The position numbers and the translations under genes are program-made. From positions 89,271-153,270 of the forward strand of contig NZ_CAKZHY010000173.1 of NCBI RefSeq assembly GCF_936928535.1: a stretch of DNA of 64,000 nucleotides. Direction: 5' to 3'. Source of the stretch: an uncultured Bradyrhizobium sp. GTDB lineage: Bacteria; Pseudomonadota; Alphaproteobacteria; Rhizobiales; Xanthobacteraceae. Every line of letters starts with the position of its first letter. Positions within the stretch are counted from its first letter, which is position 1. Positions 52,216 through 61,256 of the stretch are shown one piece after another. The notes beneath the pieces were generated by a model. The model made no database searches. It worked only from the letters and a program-made list of their open reading frames with translations, and was not told the origin of the DNA.

Positions 52216-53223
52216 ATGGATCAAAGCATTCTCGACATTGCCCGCGATGGAGTGAACCAGACCGCAGCGGAACGCCTGTTGTCGTTCCAGGGTCTCAAAT
52301 CGTCCCCGGCGCTCGAGCTGCAAACGTACGACATCGATCATTTCGGCGACAGCGAGAAATATGCCGGTGCGTCGAGCATGCCGTTGTCGTCAGGCTCGAC
52401 TGCGATCATGCGTGCACGGCTCAGCCTGCCGAATCTCAGCCTGTCGCTGGTGAAGACCTTTCCGCGGATCATTCGCGGGTACCAATTGGCGCATGCCGCG
52501 GCCGTGGTGGTACCGATGGACCAAGTGACCTCGACGCGCATCAATGGGCAGCCGATCGGTAGCTCCATCGTCGTTCTGAGGGGCGCCTCCGACTGCCTGG
52601 TCCACGAGCCGGTTGGCCGTCTGATCGGTGTTATCTACTTCACGCCGCCCGCGTGCGAGCCCTGGTCTCGCCTGGATGGCTATCATTTGCTGAGCCCTGA
52701 AGCGGACATGCTGGCCGCCCTGCGCGACCGGATCTCCACGACGCTTGAAACGGCCGCCAACGATCCAGACTTCCTGAACGAGCCGACGTCGCGGGCGGCT
52801 GTCGAGCAATTGCTGCTCAATGTGATGAACACTGCCATCGCAACCAGCGTGGACAGCCGTTCTGCGCGCGCCACGACGTCGACCTATCTGCGCATCGTCG
52901 CCGAGATGGAAAGACTGATCCGGCACGATCTGACGATCTGGCACAAGACCACTGAAATCGCGGAGCGTGTGGGCGTGTCGGTCCGAACTCTCCAGAGTGC
53001 GACGCAGGCCGTCTGCGGCATGAGCCCGCACCGCTATTCCAGGGTCTTGCGCCTCTGGTCGGTGCGCCGGCAGCTCCGCACCGGTCCGGCTCGGCGCAGC
53101 GTGAAGGCCTGCGCCATTGCGCACGGCTTCTGGCATTTGAGCGAGTTCGCTGCGAGCTACAGGGCGGCGTTCGGAGAGTTGCCGTCCGAGACTCTGTATC
53201 GATCGCTGCGCGAGCATAGCTAG
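52216..53223 (+). CDS. AraC-type transcriptional regulator
   Basis: A 335-residue regulator. The C-terminal AraC/XylS double helix-turn-helix covers residues about 235-325: TEIAERVGVSVRTLQSATQ, GMSPHRYSRVLRLWSVRRQL, then ACAIAHGFWHLSEFAASYRA and AFGELPSETL. The FWHLSEF and F(G)xxPSxTL elements are typical. The N-terminal half is an uncharacterised ligand domain of the AraC_binding_2 type (SLPNLSLSLVKTFPRIIRGY). It is cotranscribed with the gene at 51639. Its target is unknown. Confidence 0.9.
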   Translation: MDQSILDIARDGVNQTAAERLLSFQGLKSSPALELQTYDIDHFGDSEKYAGASSMPLSSGSTAIMRARLSLPNLSLSLVKTFPRIIRGYQLAHAAAVVVPMDQVTSTRINGQPIGSSIVVLRGASDCLVHEPVGRLIGVIYFTPPACEPWSRLDGYHLLSPEADMLAALRDRISTTLETAANDPDFLNEPTSRAAVEQLLLNVMNTAIATSVDSRSARATTSTYLRIVAEMERLIRHDLTIWHKTTEIAERVGVSVRTLQSATQAVCGMSPHRYSRVLRLWSVRRQLRTGPARRSVKACAIAHGFWHLSEFAASYRAAFGELPSETLYRSLREHS

Positions 53224-53253
53224 AAGCCAAGATCGCACGCCTGGCGTGACGAT

Positions 53254-54009
53254 CTAGCTGCTTCCGCCGGCCCAGTCGCCGAGCACTGCCTGGACCAGTG
53301 CCAACGCCGCCACTGCGGCGGTGTCGGCCCGCATGATCCGCGGGCCCAGCGCCAGCCGCAGGATTTTCGGCTGCCGCAGCAGCAGGGCACGCTCTTCCTC
53401 CGCAAAGCCGCCTTCCGGTCCGATCAGCACGTCGATACCTTGGCCGGCCTCGCTTGCGCCTTGCAGGCTTTGGATGGGACCTTGGACCTCCGCCGCCTCG
53501 TCGCAGAAGATGAGCAGGCGACCCGCCGGGCGCTGACTGAGATACCGCTCCAGCGGCACGGGTTCGGCAACCGCGGCGATGCTCAGAATGCCGCATTGTT
53601 CGGCGGCCTCGATGACGTTGGCACGCATCCGCTCGGTGTTGACCCGGGAGGCCTGGGTGAACCGGGTCAGGACCGGTTGAAGCGTGGCCGCGCCCATTTC
53701 GATGGCCTTCTGGACCATGTAGTCGAGCCGGGCGTGCTTGAGCGGGGCGAAGACATAAGCGAGGTCGGGCAGCCGGTCCTGGGGGCGGACCGGCTGGAGG
53801 ATGACGAGATGATCGGGCCGCTTGCGGCCCTCGATCGCGGCCTGCCATTCGCCATCGCGGCCGTTGAAGGCCAAAACCTCGGCTCCAGCGGCAAGCCGCA
53901 GCACATTGCCGAGATAGTTGCTCTGGTCGCGGTCGAGCGGAAGCCTGGCATCCCGGGCCAGGGGGGCGTCGACGAACAGGCGAGGGGCGCGAAAATCGTG
54001 GGAGGGCAT
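53254..54009 (-). CDS. rsmE: 16S rRNA (uracil-N3)-methyltransferase RsmE
   Basis: A 251-residue SPOUT methyltransferase of normal length. The N-terminal PUA-like part begins RLFVDAPLARDARLPLDRDQ. The SAM-binding knot has VLIGPEGGFAEEERALL and LRLALGPRIMRADTAAVAAL. It methylates U1498 of 16S rRNA after subunit assembly. It is divergent from the secreted-protein gene and ubiA. Confidence 0.95.
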   Translation of the reverse strand: MPSHDFRAPRLFVDAPLARDARLPLDRDQSNYLGNVLRLAAGAEVLAFNGRDGEWQAAIEGRKRPDHLVILQPVRPQDRLPDLAYVFAPLKHARLDYMVQKAIEMGAATLQPVLTRFTQASRVNTERMRANVIEAAEQCGILSIAAVAEPVPLERYLSQRPAGRLLIFCDEAAEVQGPIQSLQGASEAGQGIDVLIGPEGGFAEEERALLLRQPKILRLALGPRIMRADTAAVAALALVQAVLGDWAGGSS

Positions 54010-54218
54010 TGGTTCAGGTCCGATTTGTCGCCGTTCTTAACCGAAAGCAGTAGTTTGGGGGGTAAATATCGCCGGATTGGTGCGTCGGCACGCCGCGCTC
54101 TTGCCCTATTCGACGGGTTGTTAAGCGCTGGCGGGAATCGTAAAAACGCCAGCACGCTGGTTGCGCTTCAATTGTGAAGACGCCTGAGCCCGTAGCTCCT
54201 GCCGGAGAGACTATCTTG

Positions 54219-54878
54219 ATGATCCGTCGTTTGATGGTTCCGATCACTGCAGCCATGGTCGTCATGGGCGCCGCGGGCGCTCATGCCCAGGGGTTCCCGG
54301 CCCCGCTACCTAATCAATCCGCGGCCGATCCCGCATTTCCGCCCGTGAACGGCCGAGCGCCGGTCGCCTCCGTCGGCGCACCGCCGCAGGCCTCGTTCCC
54401 GGTCAATGGCGCAGCTCCCATCGGTGGCGCAGGCGCCTTCAGCGCGGCTCCGCCGACCCAGGCTGGTCCCGGTGAGGATTGCATGAAGGCGTTCATGCCG
54501 CTCCGCGAGGACGCCGAGAAGCGCGGCAAGCTGATCAAGGCCGCGAGCGATCGCCACGCTGCGCCTGATGAGGCCTGCAAGTTGATAAGGAGCTTCAGCC
54601 AGGCCGAGTTCAAGATGATCAAATATATCGAGACCCACGCCGCCAAATGCGGAATCCCGCCGAATGTCGCCGGGCAGATGAAGGACAGTCACAAGAACAC
54701 CGAGGCCATGCAGACCAAGGTCTGCAACGTCGCGCAGCAGATGGCGAACGCGCCGCGCGGTCCGGCCGGCCCGTCGCTGAGCGAGGTGGTGGGTTCGGGC
54801 TCGGCGCCGGAAGCCAATGCCACCAAGAAGGGCGGCAGCACCTTCGACACGCTCAACGGCAACGTCCTCACCAGATGA
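54219..54878 (+). CDS. Secreted hypothetical protein upstream of ubiA, 219 residues
   Basis: A signal peptide (RRLMVPITAAMVVMGAAGAHA) is followed by a Pro/Ala/Gly-rich region and a helical domain with three cysteines (GEDCMKAFMPLREDAEKRG, DEACKLIRSFSQAEFKMIKY and AAKCGIPPNVAGQMK), with a fourth in KVCNVAQQM. The layout matches secreted rhizobial proteins that always precede ubiA. It overlaps ubiA by four bases (ATGA), so the two are translationally coupled. The cofactor-synthesis link, if any, is unknown. Confidence 0.75.
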   Translation: MIRRLMVPITAAMVVMGAAGAHAQGFPAPLPNQSAADPAFPPVNGRAPVASVGAPPQASFPVNGAAPIGGAGAFSAAPPTQAGPGEDCMKAFMPLREDAEKRGKLIKAASDRHAAPDEACKLIRSFSQAEFKMIKYIETHAAKCGIPPNVAGQMKDSHKNTEAMQTKVCNVAQQMANAPRGPAGPSLSEVVGSGSAPEANATKKGGSTFDTLNGNVLTR

Positions 54879-55807
54879 GCGACACATCAGCCCGCGTTGC
54901 CGATTCCACCGGCAACTGGGTCGATACGCTCGCGCCGCAATGGGCGCAGCCCTATCTGCGCTTGTCCCGCTACGATCGTCCGATCGGCTCCTGGCTTCTG
55001 CTGATGCCGTGCTGGTGGTCGGCGGCGCTCGCGAGCGGCATGGCGCATGACGTCCATCGCCTGCCGCTCGTCATCGTGCTGTTCTTCGTCGGCGCCTTCG
55101 TGATGCGCGGCGCCGGCTGCGCCTGGAACGACATCACCGACCGCGACCTCGACGCCAAGGTCGAACGCACCCGCTCGCGGCCGCTGCCGTCGGGGCGCAT
55201 CTCCGTGAAGCAGGCGCTGGCCTTCCTGGTCGCGCAGGCGCTGGTCGGCCTCGCCGTGCTGCTGCAGTTCAACCGCTTCGCCGTCATGACCGGCATCGCT
55301 TCGCTGTTGGTCGTCGCGATCTATCCCTTCATGAAGCGTGTCACCTGGTGGCCGCAGGTCTTCCTTGGGCTGGCCTTCTCCTGGGGCGCGCTGATGGGCT
55401 TTGCCGTCACGTTCGGACGCATCGATGTCACCGCGCTGGTGCTCTATGCCGGGTCGATCGCCTGGGTGATCGGCTATGACACGATCTACGGGCACCAGGA
55501 CGCCGAGGACGATGCGCTGATCGGCGTCAAATCCACCGCGCGCCTGTTCGGCGCACATACGCACCAGGCGCTGATCCTGTTTTACGGTCTTGCGGTGATG
55601 TTGATCGGCGTCGCCATGGCGTCAGCCGATGCACGTTGGCCGGCGTGGATCGGGCTTGCGGCCTTTGCCGTTCATCTGGGCTGGCAGATCAAGCGACTGA
55701 GGATTGACGATCCCGAATTGTGCAAGCGCCTGTTCTATTCGAACAAGCATGCGGGAGCGCTGCTGTTTGCGGGATTGCTGACCGACGCGGTGATGCGAGC
55801 GGCGTGA
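54875..55807 (+). CDS. ubiA: 4-hydroxybenzoate polyprenyltransferase UbiA
   Basis: A 310-residue UbiA enzyme with about eight membrane segments. Both Asp-rich prenyl-diphosphate sites are present: NDITDRDLDAKVERT in the first loop, and YDTIYGHQDAEDDALIG in the second. It attaches the polyprenyl tail to 4-hydroxybenzoate in ubiquinone synthesis. ATG 54875 overlaps the upstream stop. The N-terminus TLAPQWAQPYLRLSRYDRPIG is typical. Confidence 0.97.
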   Translation: MSDTSARVADSTGNWVDTLAPQWAQPYLRLSRYDRPIGSWLLLMPCWWSAALASGMAHDVHRLPLVIVLFFVGAFVMRGAGCAWNDITDRDLDAKVERTRSRPLPSGRISVKQALAFLVAQALVGLAVLLQFNRFAVMTGIASLLVVAIYPFMKRVTWWPQVFLGLAFSWGALMGFAVTFGRIDVTALVLYAGSIAWVIGYDTIYGHQDAEDDALIGVKSTARLFGAHTHQALILFYGLAVMLIGVAMASADARWPAWIGLAAFAVHLGWQIKRLRIDDPELCKRLFYSNKHAGALLFAGLLTDAVMRAA

Positions 55808-55809
55808 CG

Positions 55810-55900
55810 CGTAGGGTGGGCAAAGGCGCGCTTGCGCCGTGCCACGATCTCTCAATGATGGATAGAAGCCGTGGGCATGCTTCGCTTTGCCCACCCTCCG
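55810..55900. repeat. Copy A of the GTAGGGTGGGCAAAG palindromic repeat
   Basis: CGTAGGGTGGGCAAAG at the left and CTTTGCCCACCCTCCG at the right form the outer arms. The same family occurs at 62269-62361. It directly follows ubiA (three bases after the stop), so it is at the end of that transcript. Confidence 0.85.
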
Positions 55901-55916
55901 GCACCGTGATTGCCGC

Positions 55917-56435
55917 TCAATTCCTTGCGATGATCTCGCGTTCCTCGCGATGAACCGGCAGCTCCCGCGTCATGGCAGTGCGGCGGCGCATCAGGAATTT
56001 CGGACGGCGGGCGCGGATCGCATTGGCGCGGCGGCGGCGCGGTGCCGGCTTGCGGGCGCCTTCGTCGAGCTGCGGCAGCGCGAAGATCTCGCTCCAGGTC
56101 GCCCAGGCTTCCGTGAGCTCGTCGCCATCGGCGCTGACCAGCAGCGGGACGGAGAGTGAGGGATCGCGGTGCACGAGGACGAGCGTCTGTGCCTCGTCAT
56201 TGCCGCGCAGTGCGACGCCGGTGAAATCGCTGACGCGGACGTTGATCGCCATCTGCATGCCGCGCACGGCACGGCGCAGCACGACACGCTCACGATGAAG
56301 TTCGATCTGCCTGGTGTAGCCGTCGGCGCGCGGATCATGCGCATCGAAGCGGACCGGAAGGGAAAGAGGGTCGAGCCGCAAGCTGCGGCTCGACCCGGCG
56401 GGGTTGACCCCGCATGTTGCTGTTTGACGCCTCAC
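55917..56435 (-). CDS. Hypothetical protein, DUF6101-like, 172 residues
   Basis: A basic protein beginning MRRQTATCGVNPAG (GTG start with GGGGAG upstream). The central region (RLDPLSLPVRFDAHDPRADG, RERVVLRRAVRGMQMAINVRV and GVALR..EAQTLVLVHRDPSLSVPL) forms a beta-rich fold seen in rhizobial proteins annotated DUF6101. The C-terminus is an Arg-rich segment (RKPAPRRRRANAIRARRPKF). Function is unknown; the basic tail might bind nucleic acid. Confidence 0.6.
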   Translation of the reverse strand: MRRQTATCGVNPAGSSRSLRLDPLSLPVRFDAHDPRADGYTRQIELHRERVVLRRAVRGMQMAINVRVSDFTGVALRGNDEAQTLVLVHRDPSLSVPLLVSADGDELTEAWATWSEIFALPQLDEGARKPAPRRRRANAIRARRPKFLMRRRTAMTRELPVHREEREIIARN

Positions 56436-56717
56436 GGCTTTCGTTCTCCCCGCCAGGATTATGTTCCCGGTCGATGCGAGGACCTTAGCGCGGTGCTTTC
56501 CGAAACCGCTTAAAAAGGCTGGTTAATCCAGCGTCACCGCCCGCCATGATTGACAAGACCTTGGCGCGCATGATTGACGAGACGTTGCGTAAAGCCGTCG
56601 AATCTGAGCCTTCTCCGGGCTGAAAGTGCTTGAAGTCCGCACCAATTGGGCACATCTGGTGTTCAGGGCCTAAAGATCGCCCCGAAACTTCCCGCGCGCC
56701 CCAACAGGATTTCGTTC

Positions 56718-58115
56718 GTGAACTCTTCACCATCCGCAAGCTCGACGTTGTCGTCAAAAGCCACTAGCGATCTGTTTGATCAATCCGCGCTGTCGGATCT
56801 GGCGCAACGCCTGGTCGAGGCGGCGAAGCGCGCCGGCGCCGATGCGGCCGATGCGGTCGCAGTGCGCGGCATCTCGCAAGGCGTCGAGGTGCGCGACGGC
56901 CGCGTCGAGGAATCCGAGCGGTCCGAGGGCGACGATGTCGGCCTGCGCGTGCTGGTCGGCCAGCGCCAGGCCGTCGTCTCGACCAATGACGCGAGCGGCG
57001 ATGCCGTCACCAAGCTTGCCGAGCGCGCGGTGGCGATGGCGCGGGTCGCGCCTGATGACAAATATGTTGGGCTTGCCGATCCGGCGCTGCTGGCGCGCGA
57101 TTTCCCCGATCTCGACCTGCTCGATCCCAATGTGCCCGCGACATCAGAGCTCGAGCGCCGCGCGCTCGAAGCGGAAGCTGCCGCGCTTGCCGTGAAGGGC
57201 GTGTCGAAATCCGGCGGCGCCTCGGCCTCAGCAGGCATGGGCGGCATGGTGCTGGTCACCTCGACCGGCTTCCACGGCTCTTACTTGCGTTCCAGCCAGG
57301 GCATCTCGGCGACCGCCATCGCCGGCGAGGGCACCGGCATGGAGCGCGACTACGATTTCACCTCGGCGCCGCACGCTGCCGATCTGTTGTCGCCTGAGGT
57401 CGTCGGCCGCTCCGCCGGCGAGCGCACCGTGGCACGCTACAATCCGCGCAAGGTCGAGACCTGCAAGGTGCCCGTCGTGTTCGACCCGCGCGTCGCCGGC
57501 TCGCTGGTCGGCCATGTCGTCGGCGCCATCAACGGCGCATCGATCGCGCGCAAGACCAGCTTCCTCAAGGACAAGCTTGGTCAGCAGCTGTTTTCGAAAA
57601 ACATCCGCATCATCGACGATCCCCTTCGGAAGCGCGGCCTGCGCTCGCAGACCTTCGACGCCGAAGGCGTCGCGGTGAAGCGGATCGCGCTGGTCGACGA
57701 GGGCGTGCTGACGACCTGGCTGCTCGACTGCGCGACCGCGCGCGAGCTCGGCCTCACCACAACGGGCCACGCCCATCGCGGCGTCTCGTCCTCGCCCTCG
57801 CCCGGACCGTATAATCTGCATCTCGAAGCAGGCACGCCGACGCCGGCCGAGCTGATCTCCGACATCAAGCAGGGTTTCTACGTCACCGATTTGATCGGGT
57901 CCGGCGTCAACGGCGTCACCGGCGATTACAGCCGCGGCGCTTCCGGCTTCTGGATCGAGAATGGCGAGCTCACCTATCCCGTCAGCGAGGTGACGATCGC
58001 CGGCCATCTGTTCGAGATCTTCAAGTCGATGCAGCCGGCCAACAATCTCGAGTTCCGCTACGGCATCAATGCGCCGACGGTGCGCATCGAGGGACTGACG
58101 CTTGGCGGACGCTGA
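56718..58115 (+). CDS. pmbA: PmbA/TldE-type metalloprotease subunit
   Basis: A 465-residue protein of the TldD/PmbA family. It begins with a helical part (SDLAQRLVEAAKRAGADAADAVAV) and GISQGVEVRDGRVEESERSE. It then carries the GMGGMVLVTSTGFHGSY and TGHAHRGVSSSPSPGPYNLHLEAG segments and ends TIAGHLFEIFKSMQPANNLEFRYG. It lacks the HExxxH zinc site of TldD, as expected for PmbA. With TldD, encoded elsewhere, it degrades peptides and processes microcins such as MccB17 in E. coli. GTG 56718 with CAGGA upstream is the likely start. Confidence 0.93.
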   Translation: MNSSPSASSTLSSKATSDLFDQSALSDLAQRLVEAAKRAGADAADAVAVRGISQGVEVRDGRVEESERSEGDDVGLRVLVGQRQAVVSTNDASGDAVTKLAERAVAMARVAPDDKYVGLADPALLARDFPDLDLLDPNVPATSELERRALEAEAAALAVKGVSKSGGASASAGMGGMVLVTSTGFHGSYLRSSQGISATAIAGEGTGMERDYDFTSAPHAADLLSPEVVGRSAGERTVARYNPRKVETCKVPVVFDPRVAGSLVGHVVGAINGASIARKTSFLKDKLGQQLFSKNIRIIDDPLRKRGLRSQTFDAEGVAVKRIALVDEGVLTTWLLDCATARELGLTTTGHAHRGVSSSPSPGPYNLHLEAGTPTPAELISDIKQGFYVTDLIGSGVNGVTGDYSRGASGFWIENGELTYPVSEVTIAGHLFEIFKSMQPANNLEFRYGINAPTVRIEGLTLGGR

Positions 58116-58914
58116 CTTTTCCGACACGATGACACTGACCCGCGACGCAGCCTTGCTGCAGGACACGGTGCGGGAGGCGGGCGACCTCGCGCAGTCGATG
58201 TTCCGCACCGAACTGAAGAAGTGGATCAAGGGCGCGTCCTCGCCGGTCTCGGAAGCCGACATCGCCGTCAACGATCTGCTCGAAGCGCGCCTGCGCGGTG
58301 CCACGCCCGACTATGGCTGGCTGTCGGAGGAGAGCGCCGATGATGCGTCGAGATTGTCGCGGCGGCTGACCTGGGTGGTCGATCCCATCGACGGCACCCG
58401 CAACTATCTCAACGGTCATGACGAATGGTGTGTCAGCGTCGCGCTGGTCGAGGTTTCAGCGCCGGTGCTCGCCGCCGTGTTCGCGCCGACCACGAACGAA
58501 TTCTTTTTCGCCGTCCGCGGCCAGGGCACCACGCTGAACGGCAATCCGGTCCGGGCGACGCCCGGGTCCTTGCTCGACTTCGCCCGTATGGCCGGCCCCA
58601 AGCCGATGGTCGAGCGGCTCAATACCAACGCCGGCGACATCAAGCTGCACCCGCGAATCGGCTCGCTGGCGCTGCGGCTGTGCCGGGTTGCCAATGGCTC
58701 CCTGGATGCGGCTTTTGCGGGCGGCAATAGCCATGATTGGGATCTTGCGGCGGCCGATTTGATCGTGCAGGAAGCGGATGGTAGGATGAGCGACCTCTCT
58801 GGAGATCCCATCCTTTATAATCGCCGGGAAGTGACGCACGGGGTGCTGGTGGCAGCGGGACGCGATCGTCATGCGAGCATTGTCGCGCATTTTCGCAATC
58901 GTCCCTTGCCCTGA
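58102..58914 (+). CDS. Inositol monophosphatase / CysQ-like phosphatase
   Basis: A 270-residue Mg-dependent phosphatase. Metal sites are PVSEADIAVND, EESADD, WVVDPIDGTRNYLNG and NSHDWDLAAADLIV. The substrate could be inositol phosphate or 3'-phosphoadenosine 5'-phosphate, but the family cannot be split from sequence alone. It overlaps pmbA by 14 bases (TTG start 58102) or starts at ATG 58129. It is the second gene in the conserved pmbA-to-lpxK arrangement. Confidence 0.9.
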   Translation: MADADFSDTMTLTRDAALLQDTVREAGDLAQSMFRTELKKWIKGASSPVSEADIAVNDLLEARLRGATPDYGWLSEESADDASRLSRRLTWVVDPIDGTRNYLNGHDEWCVSVALVEVSAPVLAAVFAPTTNEFFFAVRGQGTTLNGNPVRATPGSLLDFARMAGPKPMVERLNTNAGDIKLHPRIGSLALRLCRVANGSLDAAFAGGNSHDWDLAAADLIVQEADGRMSDLSGDPILYNRREVTHGVLVAAGRDRHASIVAHFRNRPLP

Positions 58915-58976
58915 AGCGCCCGTCGTCGTGCTTGTCGACCACTGCTTTGCCGGGCAGCCTGTTAGGAACCGAACCC

Positions 58977-59225
58977 ATGTCTGATAGTGCCCCGCAACAA
59001 CTGCTTCACCTCGTCATCGGCGGTGAGCTGCTGGACCTCGAGCACAACATCTTCAAGAATCTCGACGAGGTCGAGGTCGTCGGCCTCTACCCGAATTATG
59101 CGTCCGCCCACGTCGCCTGGCGGGCCAAGGCGCAGAGCACGGTCGACAACGCGCAGATGCGCTATTTCATCGTCCACCTGCACCGGCTGCTCGACCCCAA
59201 TCAAGAACCGAAGCCGGCGCGTTGA
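58977..59225 (+). CDS. DUF4170 domain protein, 82 residues
   Basis: A small, conserved rhizobial protein: QQLLHLVIGGELLDLEHNIF, EVEVVGLYPNYASAHVAWRAKAQ and MRYFIVHLHRLLDP. It has DUF4170 over the whole length and is always near lipid A and Kdo genes. Its stop overlaps the next gene by four bases, suggesting coupling. Function is unknown. Confidence 0.85.
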   Translation: MSDSAPQQLLHLVIGGELLDLEHNIFKNLDEVEVVGLYPNYASAHVAWRAKAQSTVDNAQMRYFIVHLHRLLDPNQEPKPAR

Positions 59226-59935
59226 AAAAACTGCTTCGCAATACGCTGAGAAGCAGCTGGTTTCAGCGTGCCGTCGGGGTCCTGGCGGCCGAATATCTGC
59301 GTCTGGTCTGGCGGACCAACAGATTCACGTTCGACCCGCCCGACGTCTATGACATCGTCGAGGCGGAGATGCCGGCGATCTTCGCCTTCTGGCACGGCCA
59401 GCACTTCATGACGCCTTTCATCAAGACCAAGGACTGGCACAAGGCCAGGGTCCTGATCTCGCGCCATCGCGATGGCGAGTTCAATGCCATCGCTGCCGAG
59501 CGGCTCGGCGTCGGAACGATCAGGGGATCCGGGGATCACGGCGGCGCGTTCCACCGCAAGGGCGGGGTCGGCGCCTTCAGGGAAATGGTGTACACGCTGC
59601 AAGACGGTTGTAATGTCGCGTTGACCGCCGATGTCCCCAAGCGTTCGCGCGTGGCTGGCCTTGGCATCATCATGCTGGCACGGGAATCGGGGCGGCCGAT
59701 CATGCCTTTTGCGATGGCGACCAGCCGCTTCATCCGGCTCAGGAACTGGGACCGCACCACCATCAACCTGCCGTTCGGCCGCGGCGCTCTGGTCGGCATC
59801 AAGGAGATCCGCGTGCCGCCGGATGCCGATGCCGCCATGATGGAAACGCTGCGGCAGGAGCTGGAAGACACGCTGAACGAAGCCACACGCCGCGCCTACG
59901 CGCAGCTCGGCCGCCCGGGTCCTGCCGATGGCTAG
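59222..59935 (+). CDS. Lysophospholipid acyltransferase-like (DUF374) protein
   Basis: A 237-residue protein with DUF374, a branch of the lysophosphatidic-acid-acyltransferase fold. A membrane-associating start precedes PAIFAFWHGQHFMTPF, where the W-H-G-x-H-F motif holds the catalytic His. VLISRHRDGEFNA and RGSGDHGGAFHRKGGVGAF follow, and then ALTADVPKRSRVAGLGIIML in place of the usual DGPRGP loop. It lies just before waaA, so it probably acylates lipid A or a precursor. The start is TTG 59222, overlapping the upstream stop. Confidence 0.85.
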   Translation: MKKLLRNTLRSSWFQRAVGVLAAEYLRLVWRTNRFTFDPPDVYDIVEAEMPAIFAFWHGQHFMTPFIKTKDWHKARVLISRHRDGEFNAIAAERLGVGTIRGSGDHGGAFHRKGGVGAFREMVYTLQDGCNVALTADVPKRSRVAGLGIIMLARESGRPIMPFAMATSRFIRLRNWDRTTINLPFGRGALVGIKEIRVPPDADAAMMETLRQELEDTLNEATRRAYAQLGRPGPADG

Positions 59936-61256
59936 CGCGTTGCCCCATTCGCTTCCCAAAGCTCTGCCGATGACGCTGCGGATGTATCGGCGCCTGGCCA
60001 GGAGCCTCGTGCCGCTCGCGCCTGCGTTGATCAAGCGGCGGCTCAAGCAGGGCAAGGAAGACCCCGCGCGGGTCGGCGAACGGCGGGGGCTCTCCCGGGA
60101 CGTGCGGCCGCACGGCCCCCTGGTGTGGATCCACGGCGCCAGCGTCGGCGAGGTGCTGGCGGCTGCCGCGCTGATCGAGCGCCTGCGCGACCTCAACCTG
60201 CGCATCCTGCTCACGTCTGGCACGGTCACCTCGGCGGCGGTCGTCGCCAAGCGCTTTCCGCCCGACGTCATCCATCAATACGTGCCCTATGATTCCCCGC
60301 GCTATGTCGCGCGCTTCCTCGATCATTGGAAGCCGTCGCTGGCGCTGTTCATCGAATCCGATCTGTGGCCGAACCTGATCCTGGCGGGCGCTGCGCGCCG
60401 GGTGCCGATGGTGCTGATCAACGGGCGGATGTCGCCGCGCTCCTTCCCGCGCTGGCGGCGGATGCATGGCACCATCTCGGCGCTGCTGTCGCGCTTCGAC
60501 ATCTGCCTCGCGCAATCGAAGACCGATGCCGAACGTTTCTCCGCGCTCGGCGGCCGCGACGTGGTCACGACAGGCAATCTCAAGCTCGACGTGCCGGCGC
60601 CGCCGGCCGATCCGGCCAAGCTCGATCGGCTGATGGCGATGACGCGCGGGCGGCCGATCATCGTCGCGGCCTCGACCCATCCGGGCGAGGACGAGATGCT
60701 GGTCGCGGCGCATCGCAGCCTCGTCGGCATCTTCCCGCAGCTCCTCACCGTGATCGTGCCGCGCCATCCGGATCGCGGATCGTCGATTGCGGGCATGATC
60801 ACGGCATCGGGCCTCAAGCCGGCGCTGCGTTCGCGCGACGAGCCGCTCGCGGCCACGACCGATGTCTATGTCGCCGACACCATGGGCGAGCTCGGACTGT
60901 TCTACCGTCTCTCGCCTGTCGTCTTCATGGGCGGCTCGCTGATCCCGCATGGCGGACAGAATCCGATCGAGGCGATCAAGTTAGGCGCGGCCATCGTCCA
61001 TGGCCCGCACGTGTTCAATTTCGCCGATGTCTACGCGGCGCTCGACCAGAGCGGCGGCGCGCGCCAAGCCGACAGCCAGGAGGCGCTGGTCAAGCAGCTC
61101 GGCCTGCTGCTGGCCGAGCCCACGTTGCGCGACAAGGTGCAGCGCGCGGGTTCAGGCGTCGTCGAGGAGCTCGGCGGCGCGCTCGATCGCACCATGACGG
61201 CGCTCGAGCCGTATCTGATGCAGTTGCGGATCGAGATGGGAGCCGCCAATGCGTGA
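59928..61256 (+). CDS. waaA: 3-deoxy-D-manno-octulosonic acid transferase WaaA
   Basis: A 442-residue GT-B enzyme. The N-terminal half has LVWIHGASVGEVLAAAALIE, ILLTSGTVTSA and the membrane-binding YVPYDSPRYVARFL. The C-terminal half has the VVFMGGSLIPHGGQNPIEA donor site. It adds Kdo to lipid IVA in the inner leaflet. It overlaps both neighbours by eight bases. The order DUF374-waaA-lpxK is typical of rhizobia. Confidence 0.96.
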   Translation: MASALPHSLPKALPMTLRMYRRLARSLVPLAPALIKRRLKQGKEDPARVGERRGLSRDVRPHGPLVWIHGASVGEVLAAAALIERLRDLNLRILLTSGTVTSAAVVAKRFPPDVIHQYVPYDSPRYVARFLDHWKPSLALFIESDLWPNLILAGAARRVPMVLINGRMSPRSFPRWRRMHGTISALLSRFDICLAQSKTDAERFSALGGRDVVTTGNLKLDVPAPPADPAKLDRLMAMTRGRPIIVAASTHPGEDEMLVAAHRSLVGIFPQLLTVIVPRHPDRGSSIAGMITASGLKPALRSRDEPLAATTDVYVADTMGELGLFYRLSPVVFMGGSLIPHGGQNPIEAIKLGAAIVHGPHVFNFADVYAALDQSGGARQADSQEALVKQLGLLLAEPTLRDKVQRAGSGVVEELGGALDRTMTALEPYLMQLRIEMGAANA

